Below are positions 55,570 through 64,000 of a stretch of 64,000 nucleotides of DNA, one piece after another (position 1 is the first letter of the stretch; each line of letters starts with the position of its first letter). Source of the stretch: Sphingosinicella soli (GTDB lineage: Bacteria > Pseudomonadota > Alphaproteobacteria > Sphingomonadales > Sphingomonadaceae); NCBI RefSeq assembly GCF_014199685.1, contig NZ_JACHNZ010000009.1, positions 1-64,000 on the forward strand. The letters run 5' to 3'. Made by a program: the position numbers and the translations under genes. The notes beneath the pieces are model-generated. The model saw only the letters and a program-made list of their open reading frames with translations. It ran no database searches and was not told the origin of the DNA.

Positions 55570-57203
55570 TGCGTCAGAGACTCGCGGCGAACGCGCATGC
55601 CCGCCTTTTCGCGATCCCAGGTGTCCACCGTCACGCCCTCTTTCCGGAGATCCCCCTTCAGGACTTTCGCTGACGGCGTCTTGGGCAACTCGCTCATCAC
55701 CCGTATGTAGCGCGGCACCATGAAATAGGGCATGCGGGCGACAAGAAATTCTGTCAGCGCGACCATATCGAGGGTGGCGCCGGGAACGGGCGCCACAACC
55801 ACCATGACCTCGTCTTCGGAATATTCGCTCGGCACGCCGATGGCCGCGCACTCGCGCACGGCAGCATAGGCGCAGACCTCTGCCTCGACCTCGAAAGACG
55901 AGATGTTTTCGCCGCGGCGGCGGATGGCATCCTTCATCCGGTCGACGAAATAGAAATAGCCGTCCTCGTCCATGCGGAAGGCATCGCCGGTATGGAACCA
56001 GCCGTTGCGCCACGCCTCCGCCGTTGCGACCGGATTGGCATTGTAGCCGCTGTTCATGCCCCAGGGCCGATCGGTACGCACGATCATCTCGCCGACTTCG
56101 CCGACGGGAACCTCGCAATCGTTGCGATCGACAAGGCGGACATCGACGCCGGGGCGCGGGCGGCCGCAGGTGCCCCGCTTCACCGGGTTTGCTTCCGACA
56201 CGATCGGAGAGGAAATCTCCGTCATGTTGAAAATCGTGTAGATATCGATGCCGAAGCGCGCCTTGAACGCCGGCGCATCATCGGTGAACGGCACCATGAA
56301 GGCCAGCTTCACCTTGTGATCGCGGTCGCGGTCCGAAGGGGGCTGTTTGATGAGAAACGTCGCCATCACGCCGAGCAGGAAAACCACGGTCGTTTCCGTT
56401 TTGCGCACGACATCCCAGAACGTGTCCGTCGAATAGCTGTTCACCACCGCGACCGACGCGCCGCGCGCGAGCATGACGAACGGCGGGCCCATGCCGCCGA
56501 TGTGGAAGATGGGCGCGACGGTCATGTAGCGGTCGTCCTGCGTCACCATCGGCCAGCTTTCGGGCCCGGCGTTGGAGAACATGTGGAGATACGACGACAG
56601 CACGCCCTTCGAAGGGCCGGTGGTACCCGAGGTGTAGATGATAGACTGGATATCCCACGGATCGATCGGCCGATCGAGCGGAAGCAGTTCGGCCTCGGTG
56701 CCCGAGAGATCCTCGAAACGCGACGTGGAAAGACCGAAATCCGGCACTTCAAGCCGGGTCGTGAGCACCGCGTGCGTGAGACCCGCGTTTTCGATTTCCG
56801 AAAGCCTCGGCGCGAGTTCTGGGTGAACGATAATAACCCGGGCGCCGGAATTCGCGACGACATGCGCCAGCAGGGCGCCCCGGTAGGCCGTGTTGAACGG
56901 CACGAAAACGGCGCCGATATAATTGATCGCGTAGAACGCCAGCAAGGCATCCGGCCCGTTTGGAAGCCACAGCGCGACATGATCGCCCTGCCGGATGCCG
57001 AGCTTCTGTAGACCGGCCGCCTTCTCGATCACGCGCCTGCGCAGATCGAGGAAGCTCCATTCCTCTCCGTCCTCGAAGATCACATGGGTTTTTGCCGGGC
57101 GCTCCACCGCCCACCGATCAACCAGATAACGCAGGACACACTGGTTCCTGTCGGGAATGCGCGGATCGTGAAAATCGCGCGCGGCGCCCTTGCCGTCAGC
57201 CAT
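55566..57203 (-). CDS. AMP-dependent acyl-CoA synthetase/ligase
   Basis: Activates a carboxylic acid as a CoA thioester. The 545-residue protein has the AMP-binding core IIYTSGTTGPSKGVLSSY, the adenylate motif TIFNMTEISSP, GWFHTGDAFRMDEDGYFYFVDRMKD and a C-terminal TPSAKVLKGDLRKEG with the catalytic Lys. It is similar to long-chain or aromatic acid CoA ligases. Its stop overlaps the start of the LLM gene, and 88 bp separate it from the upstream TetR gene in the same direction. Confidence 0.92.
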   Translation of the reverse strand: MADGKGAARDFHDPRIPDRNQCVLRYLVDRWAVERPAKTHVIFEDGEEWSFLDLRRRVIEKAAGLQKLGIRQGDHVALWLPNGPDALLAFYAINYIGAVFVPFNTAYRGALLAHVVANSGARVIIVHPELAPRLSEIENAGLTHAVLTTRLEVPDFGLSTSRFEDLSGTEAELLPLDRPIDPWDIQSIIYTSGTTGPSKGVLSSYLHMFSNAGPESWPMVTQDDRYMTVAPIFHIGGMGPPFVMLARGASVAVVNSYSTDTFWDVVRKTETTVVFLLGVMATFLIKQPPSDRDRDHKVKLAFMVPFTDDAPAFKARFGIDIYTIFNMTEISSPIVSEANPVKRGTCGRPRPGVDVRLVDRNDCEVPVGEVGEMIVRTDRPWGMNSGYNANPVATAEAWRNGWFHTGDAFRMDEDGYFYFVDRMKDAIRRRGENISSFEVEAEVCAYAAVRECAAIGVPSEYSEDEVMVVVAPVPGATLDMVALTEFLVARMPYFMVPRYIRVMSELPKTPSAKVLKGDLRKEGVTVDTWDREKAGMRVRRESLTQ

Positions 57204-57291
57204 CGCAAAAACTCCCCTCGTACAATGCTCGTCGTTGCGGCCCGAGACAGCTCCGGCCGATGTGCACGCATCACCCGCGCGGGCCCTGACC

Positions 57292-57960
57292 TCAGTCGAG
57301 GCCGATCAAGCGCATGCAGGCATGGACCACCTGCTCGATGACATCGCTCCTCCGGCGACGGCTCCCGCGCCAGTAGCAGTTCGGAATCCAGGACAGCAGG
57401 CCGCCCATCCACACCGACATCGCTGCGGCATCGTGCAGGGTGACGAGCCCGTCGGCGCGGCACTGCTCGACCAGGCGCGCGATCCTGAGATCGAACTCAT
57501 GCCTCAGGCGCAGGATCTGCTGGGCATCGATATTTGTGAGGTTCTTCATCTCGCGCTGGTAGACGACGATATATTCCATGCGATCGATGATGATCGCAGC
57601 CACTTCCCTCAGCGCGACCCGAAGCTGCTCGACCGAATTGCCCGGCGCCGCCGCAGCGCGGTCGAGCGCATCCAGCGATTCCGTGACACCGACAGCGCAG
57701 ACCGACGCCAGTATCTCCGCCTTGTTCTTGTAGTAGGTATAGAGATACGGCTTGGTGACGTTAAGCTCGTCGGCCACCATGTCGAGCGTCGCGATCTCGT
57801 AACCCTTTTCGTGGAACAGGCGGCTCGCAACCTCAAGGATGCCCTGCCGCTTCAGGGCGACGACATCGGGTTTCGACATGCGCCGACCGCGCGGCCGCGT
57901 CTGACGCGAGACGGTCGCCGGAACGGCTTCGGTCGGTTTGCTTCGCGTTGCTTTCTTCAT
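57292..57960 (-). CDS. TetR-family regulator of the catabolic cluster
   Basis: A 222-residue regulator with a basic N-terminal tail (MKKATRSKPTE). The DNA-binding domain reads KRQGILEVASRLFHEKGYEIATLDMVADELNVTKPYLYTYYKNK in outline. Its ATG overlaps the stop of the iron alcohol dehydrogenase gene by 4 bp. Two TACT-N4-AGTA sites lie in the divergent promoter region upstream of that gene and are its likely targets. FadR/PaaR-type TetR proteins in such clusters usually sense a CoA thioester, which would fit here. Confidence 0.88.
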   Translation of the reverse strand: MKKATRSKPTEAVPATVSRQTRPRGRRMSKPDVVALKRQGILEVASRLFHEKGYEIATLDMVADELNVTKPYLYTYYKNKAEILASVCAVGVTESLDALDRAAAAPGNSVEQLRVALREVAAIIIDRMEYIVVYQREMKNLTNIDAQQILRLRHEFDLRIARLVEQCRADGLVTLHDAAAMSVWMGGLLSWIPNCYWRGSRRRRSDVIEQVVHACMRLIGLD

Positions 57961-59126
57961 GCAGCCCTTCTCAGGATCTCCAGTATATCGGCTGGCGACC
58001 GTACCGGACGTGGATTGGTCCGCCCCCAGATATCAAGCATGGTATATTCAGCAACCTGTTGGAAGCGGTCTTCACCGACACCGACTTCAGAGAGCGTGCG
58101 CGGCATGCCGAGCTTGCGGATGAACCTGTCGAGCGCGTCCGAGGCCGTGCTGTCGGGTTCGCCGAGGCAGGCGCTGATACGCTTTTGCCGAGCGGCATCA
58201 TATTCAGCATTCCACGCCAGAACATACGGAGACATGACGCAAGACGTGTAGCCGTGCGGCACATCGCAGGTGCCGCCGAGGATGTGCCCGATCGCGTGGC
58301 TCGCCCCCATCGGCACCCCGCCGATGATCGAGATCATCGACTGCCAGGCGCCGACTTGACACTTCAGGCGCCCCTCGATGTCCCCGAAATCCTGCCTCAC
58401 GCGGCTCAGCCCCTCGACAAGGAGACGCAGCGCGCTGTCTGCAAGGCCATCGGCGAAATCATTGGACTCGTAGGACGCCAGCGTTTCGACGGCGTGATCG
58501 ACCGACCGCACGCCGGTCGAGAACCACAGCCATTCGGGTGTGTGCAGGGTCAGTTCGGGATCCAGAACAACCGCGACGGGGGCCATGTTACGGTGCTCGT
58601 ACCCCTGCTTGTGCATCAGCGCCTCGTCGGTCGCGCCTGACAGAGCGTTGAACTCGCCGCCCGAAAGCGTCGTCGGTACGCAGATCACCCGAACATCAGG
58701 GCCTACGGTGATGGGATTGATGACCTGGCCGTCGTCGGTGACATAGGTTCTGAGTGGCTCGAACGCCTCGACGGTCCGCACGTCGTGCTTCAGCAGCAGC
58801 GCGATGATCTTGCCCGCGTCGGTGACCGATCCGCCGCCGATCGTGACGATAAGATCGGCGCCTGCAGCGCGCGCCGCGTTCGCACCCGCCAGCACGCCCG
58901 ACCTGGGCGCGTGCGGCTGGATGCCGGTCCACGTCGCCGCATGACGGTTCCCGAGCGCCGCCTCGACGTTCCGCACGGCGTCGGTTGTATCGGCAAGCGT
59001 CGTTCCGGCCAGGATGAACACACGCTCCGCGCCCAGAAGCGCGGCCTGCTCGGCGATCGCCTCCGCAGCGGGCCGACCGATAATCACGCGCTCGGTCGAC
59101 GTGAACCCCATTGTCGTTCCAGCCAT
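57957..59126 (-). CDS. Iron-containing alcohol dehydrogenase, maleylacetate-reductase-like
   Basis: A 389-residue group III dehydrogenase, unlike the copy at 33838-35010. The NAD site is LIVTIGGGSVTDAGKIIAL and ICVPTTLSGGEFNALSGATD, with iron-ligand regions SVDHAVETLAS and GASHAIGHILGGTCDVPHGYTS. The ATG at 59126 has GGAGG five bases upstream and is preferred to an ATG 12 bp earlier. It is first in an operon with the TetR and CoA ligase genes. Confidence 0.9.
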   Translation of the reverse strand: MAGTTMGFTSTERVIIGRPAAEAIAEQAALLGAERVFILAGTTLADTTDAVRNVEAALGNRHAATWTGIQPHAPRSGVLAGANAARAAGADLIVTIGGGSVTDAGKIIALLLKHDVRTVEAFEPLRTYVTDDGQVINPITVGPDVRVICVPTTLSGGEFNALSGATDEALMHKQGYEHRNMAPVAVVLDPELTLHTPEWLWFSTGVRSVDHAVETLASYESNDFADGLADSALRLLVEGLSRVRQDFGDIEGRLKCQVGAWQSMISIIGGVPMGASHAIGHILGGTCDVPHGYTSCVMSPYVLAWNAEYDAARQKRISACLGEPDSTASDALDRFIRKLGMPRTLSEVGVGEDRFQQVAEYTMLDIWGRTNPRPVRSPADILEILRRAA

Positions 59127-59168
59127 GTCATCCTCCATATTTCCGCTGATGCTGACACAACAAATTTC

Positions 59169-59180
59169 TACTGTCCAGTA
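59169..59180. promoter_or_regulatory. Candidate TetR operator TACTGTCCAGTA
   Basis: An inverted repeat TACTG-TC-CAGTA lies 43 bp before the iron alcohol dehydrogenase start, in the 164-bp gap to the divergent CoA-transferase family gene. It shares the pattern TACT-N4-AGTA with the second site at 59233. Confidence 0.5.
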
Positions 59181-59232
59181 TATTCAAGCCCCACGCGCGC
59201 GTCGGCGACGATCCGGACCTTGACTAATATTA

Positions 59233-59244
59233 TACTCATGAGTA
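59233..59244. promoter_or_regulatory. Candidate TetR operator TACTCATGAGTA
   Basis: A perfect 12-bp palindrome with the same TACT-N4-AGTA pattern as the site 64 bp away, located 46 bp before the start of the racemase gene. The spacing of 64 bp (about six helical turns) places the two sites on the same face of the DNA. Confidence 0.5.
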
Positions 59245-59290
59245 GGCGTGGACGAGCAGCCTTTCGGATCCTTTTGGGGAGTACGCAGTC

Positions 59291-60457
59291 GTGGATGTGC
59301 GGAACGACAAGCGCGATGCAGGGCCCCTGTCCGGCATCCGCATCGTGGAATTTGCCGGCCTCGGCCCGACACCCTTTGCCGCAATGCTGCTCGCCGATTA
59401 TGGCGCGGACGTACTTCGCATCGATCGAAAAGGCCAGCCCGGCCTCTCTCCGGGCGATGGCCGCCAGGACTTTCTGTGCCGCAGCCGAAGCTCGATCGCG
59501 CTCGATATAAAATCGCCCGAGGGACTTGCGCTCGCGAAACAGTTGATCGGCGAGGCGGACATCCTGCTCGAAGGCTATCGGCCCGGTGTCATGGAACGGC
59601 TCCAGCTCGGTCCGGACGTGGCTTTCGCGCTCAACCCCCGGCTGATCTATGCGCGGATGACGGGATGGGGGCAAACCGGCCCGCTGGCGCACAAGGCCGG
59701 ACACGACATCAATTATGTCGCGCTGACCGGCGGGCTGCACATGATGGGCAGCGCGGACGCACCGCCGCCGCCGCCGCTCAACGTCGTGGGCGATTTCGGC
59801 GGCGGCGGCATGCTGATGGTTTCCGGCATTCTGGCGGCACTCGTGGAGCGGCAATCCAGTGGACGCGGCCAGATCGTCGACGCTGCCATGATCGACGGCG
59901 CGGCCCTGCTGCTGACCCAGCTTTACGCCTGGCGGGCCATGGGGTTCTGGTCCTCCGAGCGATCCGCAAACCTTCTCGACGGCGGCGCCTATTTCTACAG
60001 ATGCTATGAAACTGCGGCCGGCTATGTGGCTGTCGGTGCGATCGAACCCCAGTTCCACGCCGCGCTGATCGCGGGGCTGGGCCTCGACCTCGAAGACTTC
60101 CCCGACCACATGAACAGGGCATTCTGGCCCGCACGAACAAAGCAACTGGAAACCCTGTTCAAAACGCGGACGCGCGACGACTGGGTTGCTGCATTCGAGC
60201 CGTTCGACGCCTGTGTTTCACCCGTGCTGACGCAGGACGAGGCCATCACCCACCCCGCGAACACCGCGCGCGATGTCTTTACGCACAGCGGCGACGCGCA
60301 GCCCAACCCTGCGCCGCGCTTCTCGCGCACACCCGCGCAGATCAGGCGCCCGCCGACATTGCCGGGCGAAGGCGGCCGCGACGCGCTGAGCGCATGGGGC
60401 ATCGCGGAGGCGGAAATCGAGGCTCTCGTGTCTCGCGGTGTCCTTGTGGTTGAATGA
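59291..60457 (+). CDS. Alpha-methylacyl-CoA racemase (CoA-transferase family III)
   Basis: A 388-residue CaiB/BaiF-fold protein. It shows the racemase-specific features GHDINYVALTG (catalytic His) and VVGDFGGGGMLM (catalytic Asp), with PTPFAAMLLADYGADVLRIDR near the N-terminus. This group interconverts 2R- and 2S-methylacyl-CoA esters so that beta-oxidation of isoprenoid or steroid side chains can proceed. The start is a GTG at 59291 preceded by GGGGAG. Divergent from the iron alcohol dehydrogenase operon, with two putative operators between them. Confidence 0.9.
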   Translation: MDVRNDKRDAGPLSGIRIVEFAGLGPTPFAAMLLADYGADVLRIDRKGQPGLSPGDGRQDFLCRSRSSIALDIKSPEGLALAKQLIGEADILLEGYRPGVMERLQLGPDVAFALNPRLIYARMTGWGQTGPLAHKAGHDINYVALTGGLHMMGSADAPPPPPLNVVGDFGGGGMLMVSGILAALVERQSSGRGQIVDAAMIDGAALLLTQLYAWRAMGFWSSERSANLLDGGAYFYRCYETAAGYVAVGAIEPQFHAALIAGLGLDLEDFPDHMNRAFWPARTKQLETLFKTRTRDDWVAAFEPFDACVSPVLTQDEAITHPANTARDVFTHSGDAQPNPAPRFSRTPAQIRRPPTLPGEGGRDALSAWGIAEAEIEALVSRGVLVVE

Positions 60458-60529
60458 TTGCCGGCAAGCAAGCCGAGCGGGGACATCTTTTTCGCGCAGA
60501 AACCGGCCCTCACTTTTCCGCGGGATACC

Positions 60530-61783
60530 CTACCAGCTGAGCTGAAGCTCGGTCAGCCCCCGGAAGTGAACCCCGCGCCAGTGCGGATCGCGTGTTTCCA
60601 CGCGCACATTCGGCAGGCGCCGCGCAAGCGTTGCGAGCCCGATTTCGCCTTCAAGCCGCGCCAGCTCCGCGCCCACGCAGAAATGAATACCGCCGCCGAA
60701 GGTCAGATGCCGGGGCCCATCGCGTGTAATATCGAACACATCGGGATCGGAAAAAACTCGGGGATCGCGATTGCCCGCGCCAAGCATCGCCATGACGCGC
60801 TGGCCCGCGGCGATCGTGTGCCCGCCGAGCACCGTATCGGCAAAGGCCTTGCGATAGGTCATGGTCAGCGAACTTTCGAAACGCAGAATTTCTTCCGACG
60901 CCGAAAGCGCGAGCGCCGGATCGTTCACAAGCTTTTCCCACTGTTCGGGATGCCGGTGCAGAGTGAAAAGCCCGTTTCCGAGCATGTGAGCCGTGGTTTC
61001 GAACCCCGCGCCGAACAAGGCGATCGCGACCGTGGTCATTTCCCACTCGGTGAGCCCGCTTCCGCCGTCGCGCGCATTGAGCAGCGCCGTTGCGAGATCA
61101 TCGCGAGGCGCGCTGCGCCTGCGATCGAATATGGTTTTGAAGAAGCGTTCGAGGAACAGGATCTGATCGTTGGCACGTTTCAGATCGGCTTCAGGAAGCG
61201 GCCGCATTTCCAGAACGAGGAAACTGTCTTGTATCGCCTTGTTGAGCGCGGCGAGCAGATCGTCGTCGGCTTCATCCGCATCGATACCAAGCATGTCGCA
61301 CATGACCGCAGTGGGCAGCTTGTAGGCGAATTCATGGATGAACTCCATGCGCCCGTTTGCGATGACATTGTCGATCAGGCGATCGGTGATTTCCTGGATT
61401 CGCGGGCGCATGGACTGGACGCGGCGCGCCGTGAGCGCCTGCGTGACCAGCCCGCGAAGCCGCGTATGCCTGGGGGGATCCTGAAACACGAAGACGTCGG
61501 CAAGCCACCGATAGGCGGGATGCGAGAGAACATCGAAATCATCACCGTAGAGAAGCCGGATGTTGCGTTCGAAATCGCCCTGGCCGAAATTCTGACGGTC
61601 CATAACGATCGCGCGGATATCATCGTAGCGCGTGACCACCCAGTAACCATGCCCCGACCAATGCACGGGATCGCGCTCGCGCAAGATGGCGAAGGCGCGA
61701 TAGGGATCGGCAAGCAGATCAGCATCGCCGGGATCCATCGCGAAATCGCGAAGCCAGCGCTCGGGTGCGGCATCCGCCGTCAT
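60530..61783 (-). CDS. Cytochrome P450
   Basis: A soluble class I P450 of 417 residues. The I-helix is FGAGFETTAH, the ExxR motif is EEILRFES, and the haem motif FGGGIHFCVG has its thiolate Cys at residue 369. The N-terminus has no membrane anchor. Ferredoxin and ferredoxin reductase genes are not in the window. The ATG overlaps the stop of the upstream MBL-fold gene, so the two are co-transcribed. It presumably hydroxylates the substrate of the cluster. Confidence 0.94.
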   Translation of the reverse strand: MTADAAPERWLRDFAMDPGDADLLADPYRAFAILRERDPVHWSGHGYWVVTRYDDIRAIVMDRQNFGQGDFERNIRLLYGDDFDVLSHPAYRWLADVFVFQDPPRHTRLRGLVTQALTARRVQSMRPRIQEITDRLIDNVIANGRMEFIHEFAYKLPTAVMCDMLGIDADEADDDLLAALNKAIQDSFLVLEMRPLPEADLKRANDQILFLERFFKTIFDRRRSAPRDDLATALLNARDGGSGLTEWEMTTVAIALFGAGFETTAHMLGNGLFTLHRHPEQWEKLVNDPALALSASEEILRFESSLTMTYRKAFADTVLGGHTIAAGQRVMAMLGAGNRDPRVFSDPDVFDITRDGPRHLTFGGGIHFCVGAELARLEGEIGLATLARRLPNVRVETRDPHWRGVHFRGLTELQLSW

Positions 61784-62685
61784 GAAAGTCTTTCCGGGTG
61801 ATAAATGGGCCTGAACCTTCCTGCTTCCCGAGCGATGCGAACGGCATGAACGCCGCCGAAATGCGCGGGCACCAGAAGCGCGCCGCGCTGCGCCGCTTCC
61901 TGCAACACCGAATAACGGCTTTCACGCGCCGTATCCTGATCCTCGCAGAACTGGCTGTTCCAATCCGGGTTGTGAATCTGAATGGGGTGGTGAAGCACAT
62001 CGCCAACGAACAACGCCGCATCATCCTTCGCCAGAACGCGCATGGCGAGGTGCCCCGGCGTGTGCCCAGCCACCGCGAACAGATCGATACCGGGCCGGAC
62101 TTCGAAGCCGCTCTCCGCCCACACGACACGATCCTGATCGATCAGCGGCCGGACACTGTCTTCAAACACGCCGGCATTCACCGCCTTGCCCACGGCGGAA
62201 GGTTCGGCGGTCTCATCTTCGGGATCCCAGCAGGCGCGATCGCCGAGCGGCAGGACATAGCGCGCATTGGGGAACGTCGCCTTCCAGCCTCCCTCGTCGC
62301 GAACCGTGTTCCAGCCAACGTGATCGATATGCAGATGCGAACACACAACCGTGTCGATATCGCCCGGTTCAAAACCCGCCGCCCGAAGCCGGCTCAGGAA
62401 ATCGGTCTGCAGCCCCCCGAAGATCGGAATGCCCGGCCGTTCCTTGTCATTGCCCGCGCCGGTATCGAACAGGATTTTTTCGGTTCCCGTATCGATCAGC
62501 CAGCTTTGCAGGAAGCCGTAGATCAACCCGGTTTCGGCCTGGTGATAATCCGGCACGAGTTCATGTTCATGCGGTTGCCAGCGCGACTCCTCGAAGCCCC
62601 GAAACATCTTCGAGGGCGGCGCGAAACCGCCCTGCCACTCCTCGATGCGGTGGAGCGTCATGTCCCCTACGCGAAACCTGTCCAT
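61780..62685 (-). CDS. MBL-fold metallo-hydrolase
   Basis: A 301-residue metallo-beta-lactamase-fold hydrolase. The metal motif SHLHIDHVGW has His117, His119, Asp121 and His122. Further ligands lie in AVAGHTPGHL and in the LFVGDVLHHP segment. It resembles the lactonase group (AttM/AiiA-like) and enzymes of aromatic or lactone degradation. It has no signal peptide. The ATG at 62685 follows GCAGGG; longer in-frame sequence runs into the hairpin upstream. It lies between the TonB receptor and P450 genes and may open a lactone formed by the oxidation steps. Confidence 0.88.
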   Translation of the reverse strand: MDRFRVGDMTLHRIEEWQGGFAPPSKMFRGFEESRWQPHEHELVPDYHQAETGLIYGFLQSWLIDTGTEKILFDTGAGNDKERPGIPIFGGLQTDFLSRLRAAGFEPGDIDTVVCSHLHIDHVGWNTVRDEGGWKATFPNARYVLPLGDRACWDPEDETAEPSAVGKAVNAGVFEDSVRPLIDQDRVVWAESGFEVRPGIDLFAVAGHTPGHLAMRVLAKDDAALFVGDVLHHPIQIHNPDWNSQFCEDQDTARESRYSVLQEAAQRGALLVPAHFGGVHAVRIAREAGRFRPIYHPERLS

Positions 62686-62706
62686 TCCCTGCACCTCAGA
62701 TGCTTT

Positions 62707-62740
62707 CCGGGTGCCGGGAGCCGGAGCCTCCGGCACCCGG
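62707..62740 (-). terminator. Strong hairpin between TonB receptor and MBL gene
   Basis: A perfect 11-bp stem (CCGGGTGCCGG with CCGGCACCCGG) and 12-base loop lies in the 70-bp gap after the receptor stop. No run of T follows on the minus strand, so it is more likely a partial terminator, or an mRNA-stabilising or processing hairpin, that lowers expression of the downstream genes. Confidence 0.45.
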
Positions 62741-62755
62741 ACCACGCTGACGCGA

Positions 62756-64000
62756 TCAGAACGTGTAGCCGAGCGTGAACCCGTAAGTGCGCGGCGGGAT
62801 CACCGAACCGACGCGCACCAGCGCGAATGTCGGCGCTGTCACGATATTGTTCGAAATGGCGAACTTGTCGGTAAGGTTGCGCGCCCACAGGCTCGCGGAC
62901 AGCCCGCTTTCGTGCTTGTAGGTGAGGTTTGCGTTGATGAGCGCGTATCCGCTCTGCTCGGCATCGCTGTTGTTGAACTCGGTGAAGTAGACCTTGCTTT
63001 GATAGCTCATGTCTGCCCCGAGCGTCAGGTCGCCCGAACCGACCTCGACGGTATAATCGAATCCGGCACCGAACGAGAACTTCGGCGCGTTCGGCAGGCG
63101 CTTGCCGTCGAGATCCGCAAGCGCAGGATCGGACGGACATGCATCGTAGGAAATGCCCGGACGGCTGACCGCAGCGCCGTAGTAGCCGTTGCAGAAATCC
63201 TGGAACTTGGCATTCAGATAGGCGGCATAGGCATTGAGCGTGAGATTTTCGTTCACGCGGCCGCTCAGTTCAAGCTCCGCGCCATAGTTCTTCGCCGCAC
63301 CGGCATTGATCGTTTCGACAATGCTCTGCGCATTCACGAAGCCGACCTGCAGATCGGTGTAATCGTAATAGAACACGGCGCCGCTGAGCAGAAGCCGATT
63401 GTCTGCAAGCTGCTGCTTGAAGCCCGCCTCGTAATTCCACACGAATTCGGGATCGATGACCGAGTTCGCGCTGCCCACATTGATGACGCCGGATTTGAAG
63501 CCGCGGGTGACGGTGCCGTAGATCAGCGTCTCATCGCCCGGACGCCATTCCACGAGCAGTTTTGGTGTGATCGCTCCCCAACCCTTTGACCTATCAGTGG
63601 GAATGTCGATTCCGGCGGCTTCGAAGCTGAATCGCCCGACACCCTTGCGCCGCTCGTAGCTGTAGCGCGCGCCGGCCGTGACGCGCAGCTGCGGGGTCAG
63701 GTCGAACGCGGCCTGCGCGAAGACGCCGTAGGACTTTGTATCCACCGTGCCGCGCTGGAAATAATTGCCGTCGTTAAACGTATCAGCGGGCAGGCCGAAC
63801 AGAAGGCCGAGATTGATGGTGGGAACCTTGACCTCGCCGTACAACTCTTCTTCGAAATACATGGCGCCGGCAAGGATATCGAGCCCGCCGCTCTTGTAGT
63901 TCAGAAGCACTTCCTGGCTGAACGAGCTGGCGTCTTCGATATAATTGTTCTGGCCGAACATCCAGACATCGGACACATCGAGGTCGGTCCTGTTGAACCG
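62756..64000 (-). CDS. TonB-dependent receptor, 5'-partial at window end
   Basis: The C-terminal 415 residues of an outer-membrane receptor; the frame is open to the right edge, so the signal peptide, TonB box and plug are outside. The visible part is barrel sequence with GSANSVIDPEFVWNYEAGFK, NAGAAKNYGAELELSGRVNE and LTYKHESGLSASLWARNLTDKF, ending RTYGFTLGYTF, as in the sphingomonad type that takes up aromatic or terpenoid compounds. It is first in a minus-strand unit with the MBL-fold and P450 genes and probably imports the pathway substrate. Confidence 0.9.
   Translation of the reverse strand, partial: RFNRTDLDVSDVWMFGQNNYIEDASSFSQEVLLNYKSGGLDILAGAMYFEEELYGEVKVPTINLGLLFGLPADTFNDGNYFQRGTVDTKSYGVFAQAAFDLTPQLRVTAGARYSYERRKGVGRFSFEAAGIDIPTDRSKGWGAITPKLLVEWRPGDETLIYGTVTRGFKSGVINVGSANSVIDPEFVWNYEAGFKQQLADNRLLLSGAVFYYDYTDLQVGFVNAQSIVETINAGAAKNYGAELELSGRVNENLTLNAYAAYLNAKFQDFCNGYYGAAVSRPGISYDACPSDPALADLDGKRLPNAPKFSFGAGFDYTVEVGSGDLTLGADMSYQSKVYFTEFNNSDAEQSGYALINANLTYKHESGLSASLWARNLTDKFAISNNIVTAPTFALVRVGSVIPPRTYGFTLGYTF

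Overview
The window is high-GC DNA (roughly 65 to 67 percent by eye) with densely packed, often overlapping genes. It reads as the chromosome of an alphaproteobacterium, most likely a sphingomonad (Sphingomonadales). Pointers are four TonB-dependent receptors in 64 kb, an A-type RNase P RNA, a PQQ alcohol dehydrogenase, a NodT-type efflux operon, an entericidin-like lipoprotein and the propionyl-CoA pathway epimerase. No phage, insertion sequence, CRISPR array or tRNA was seen. The genus is inference.

Layout. 0-5 kb: the 3' part of a giant repetitive exoprotein with integrin-like, FHA-like and MBG/YDG repeats. 5.1-11.7 kb: a sulfatase locus, with sulfatase, GST-like protein and sulfatase on the plus strand converging on an operon of methyltransferase, TetR regulator and formylglycine-generating enzyme (FGE) on the minus strand. 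11.8-18.9 kb: nhaA, a thioesterase/epimerase pair, a zinc-type TonB receptor with a candidate Zur box, a CitE-like lyase, and an SPFH/NfeD pair. 18.95-19.7 kb: rnpB with a recognisable promoter and an entericidin-like gene; the 192 bases between the rnpB promoter and the entericidin ribosome-binding site hold nothing I can name. 19.7-25.8 kb: a BASS-type transporter, then a divergent Lrp regulator and aminotransferase followed by a fused E1 and an E2 of a 2-oxoacid dehydrogenase. 25.8-33.9 kb: a HerA/DUF87-type ATPase and a complete RND efflux operon with a divergent TetR regulator. 33.8-43.6 kb: iron alcohol dehydrogenase, amidohydrolase, DUF2520 protein, a large TonB receptor and two flavoproteins. 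43.7-54.4 kb: TonB receptor and PQQ dehydrogenase, divergent from aldehyde dehydrogenase, AraC regulator, DUF2817 peptidase-like protein, CstA and a YbdD-like protein. 54.4-64 kb: an accessory catabolic cluster with LLM flavin oxidoreductase, CoA ligase, TetR, iron alcohol dehydrogenase, alpha-methylacyl-CoA racemase, cytochrome P450, MBL-fold hydrolase and a TonB receptor cut by the window end.

How they fit. The sulfatase locus carries its own maturation enzyme, which here has a lipoprotein-type signal peptide. The last 10 kb looks like import, oxidation, CoA activation and epimerisation of a methyl-branched acid (isoprenoid or steroid side-chain type); the substrate is inference. The 44-54 kb block looks like uptake and stepwise oxidation of an alcohol to an acid, next to pyruvate or peptide uptake. 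Several divergent intergenic gaps carry clear inverted repeats that are good operator candidates.
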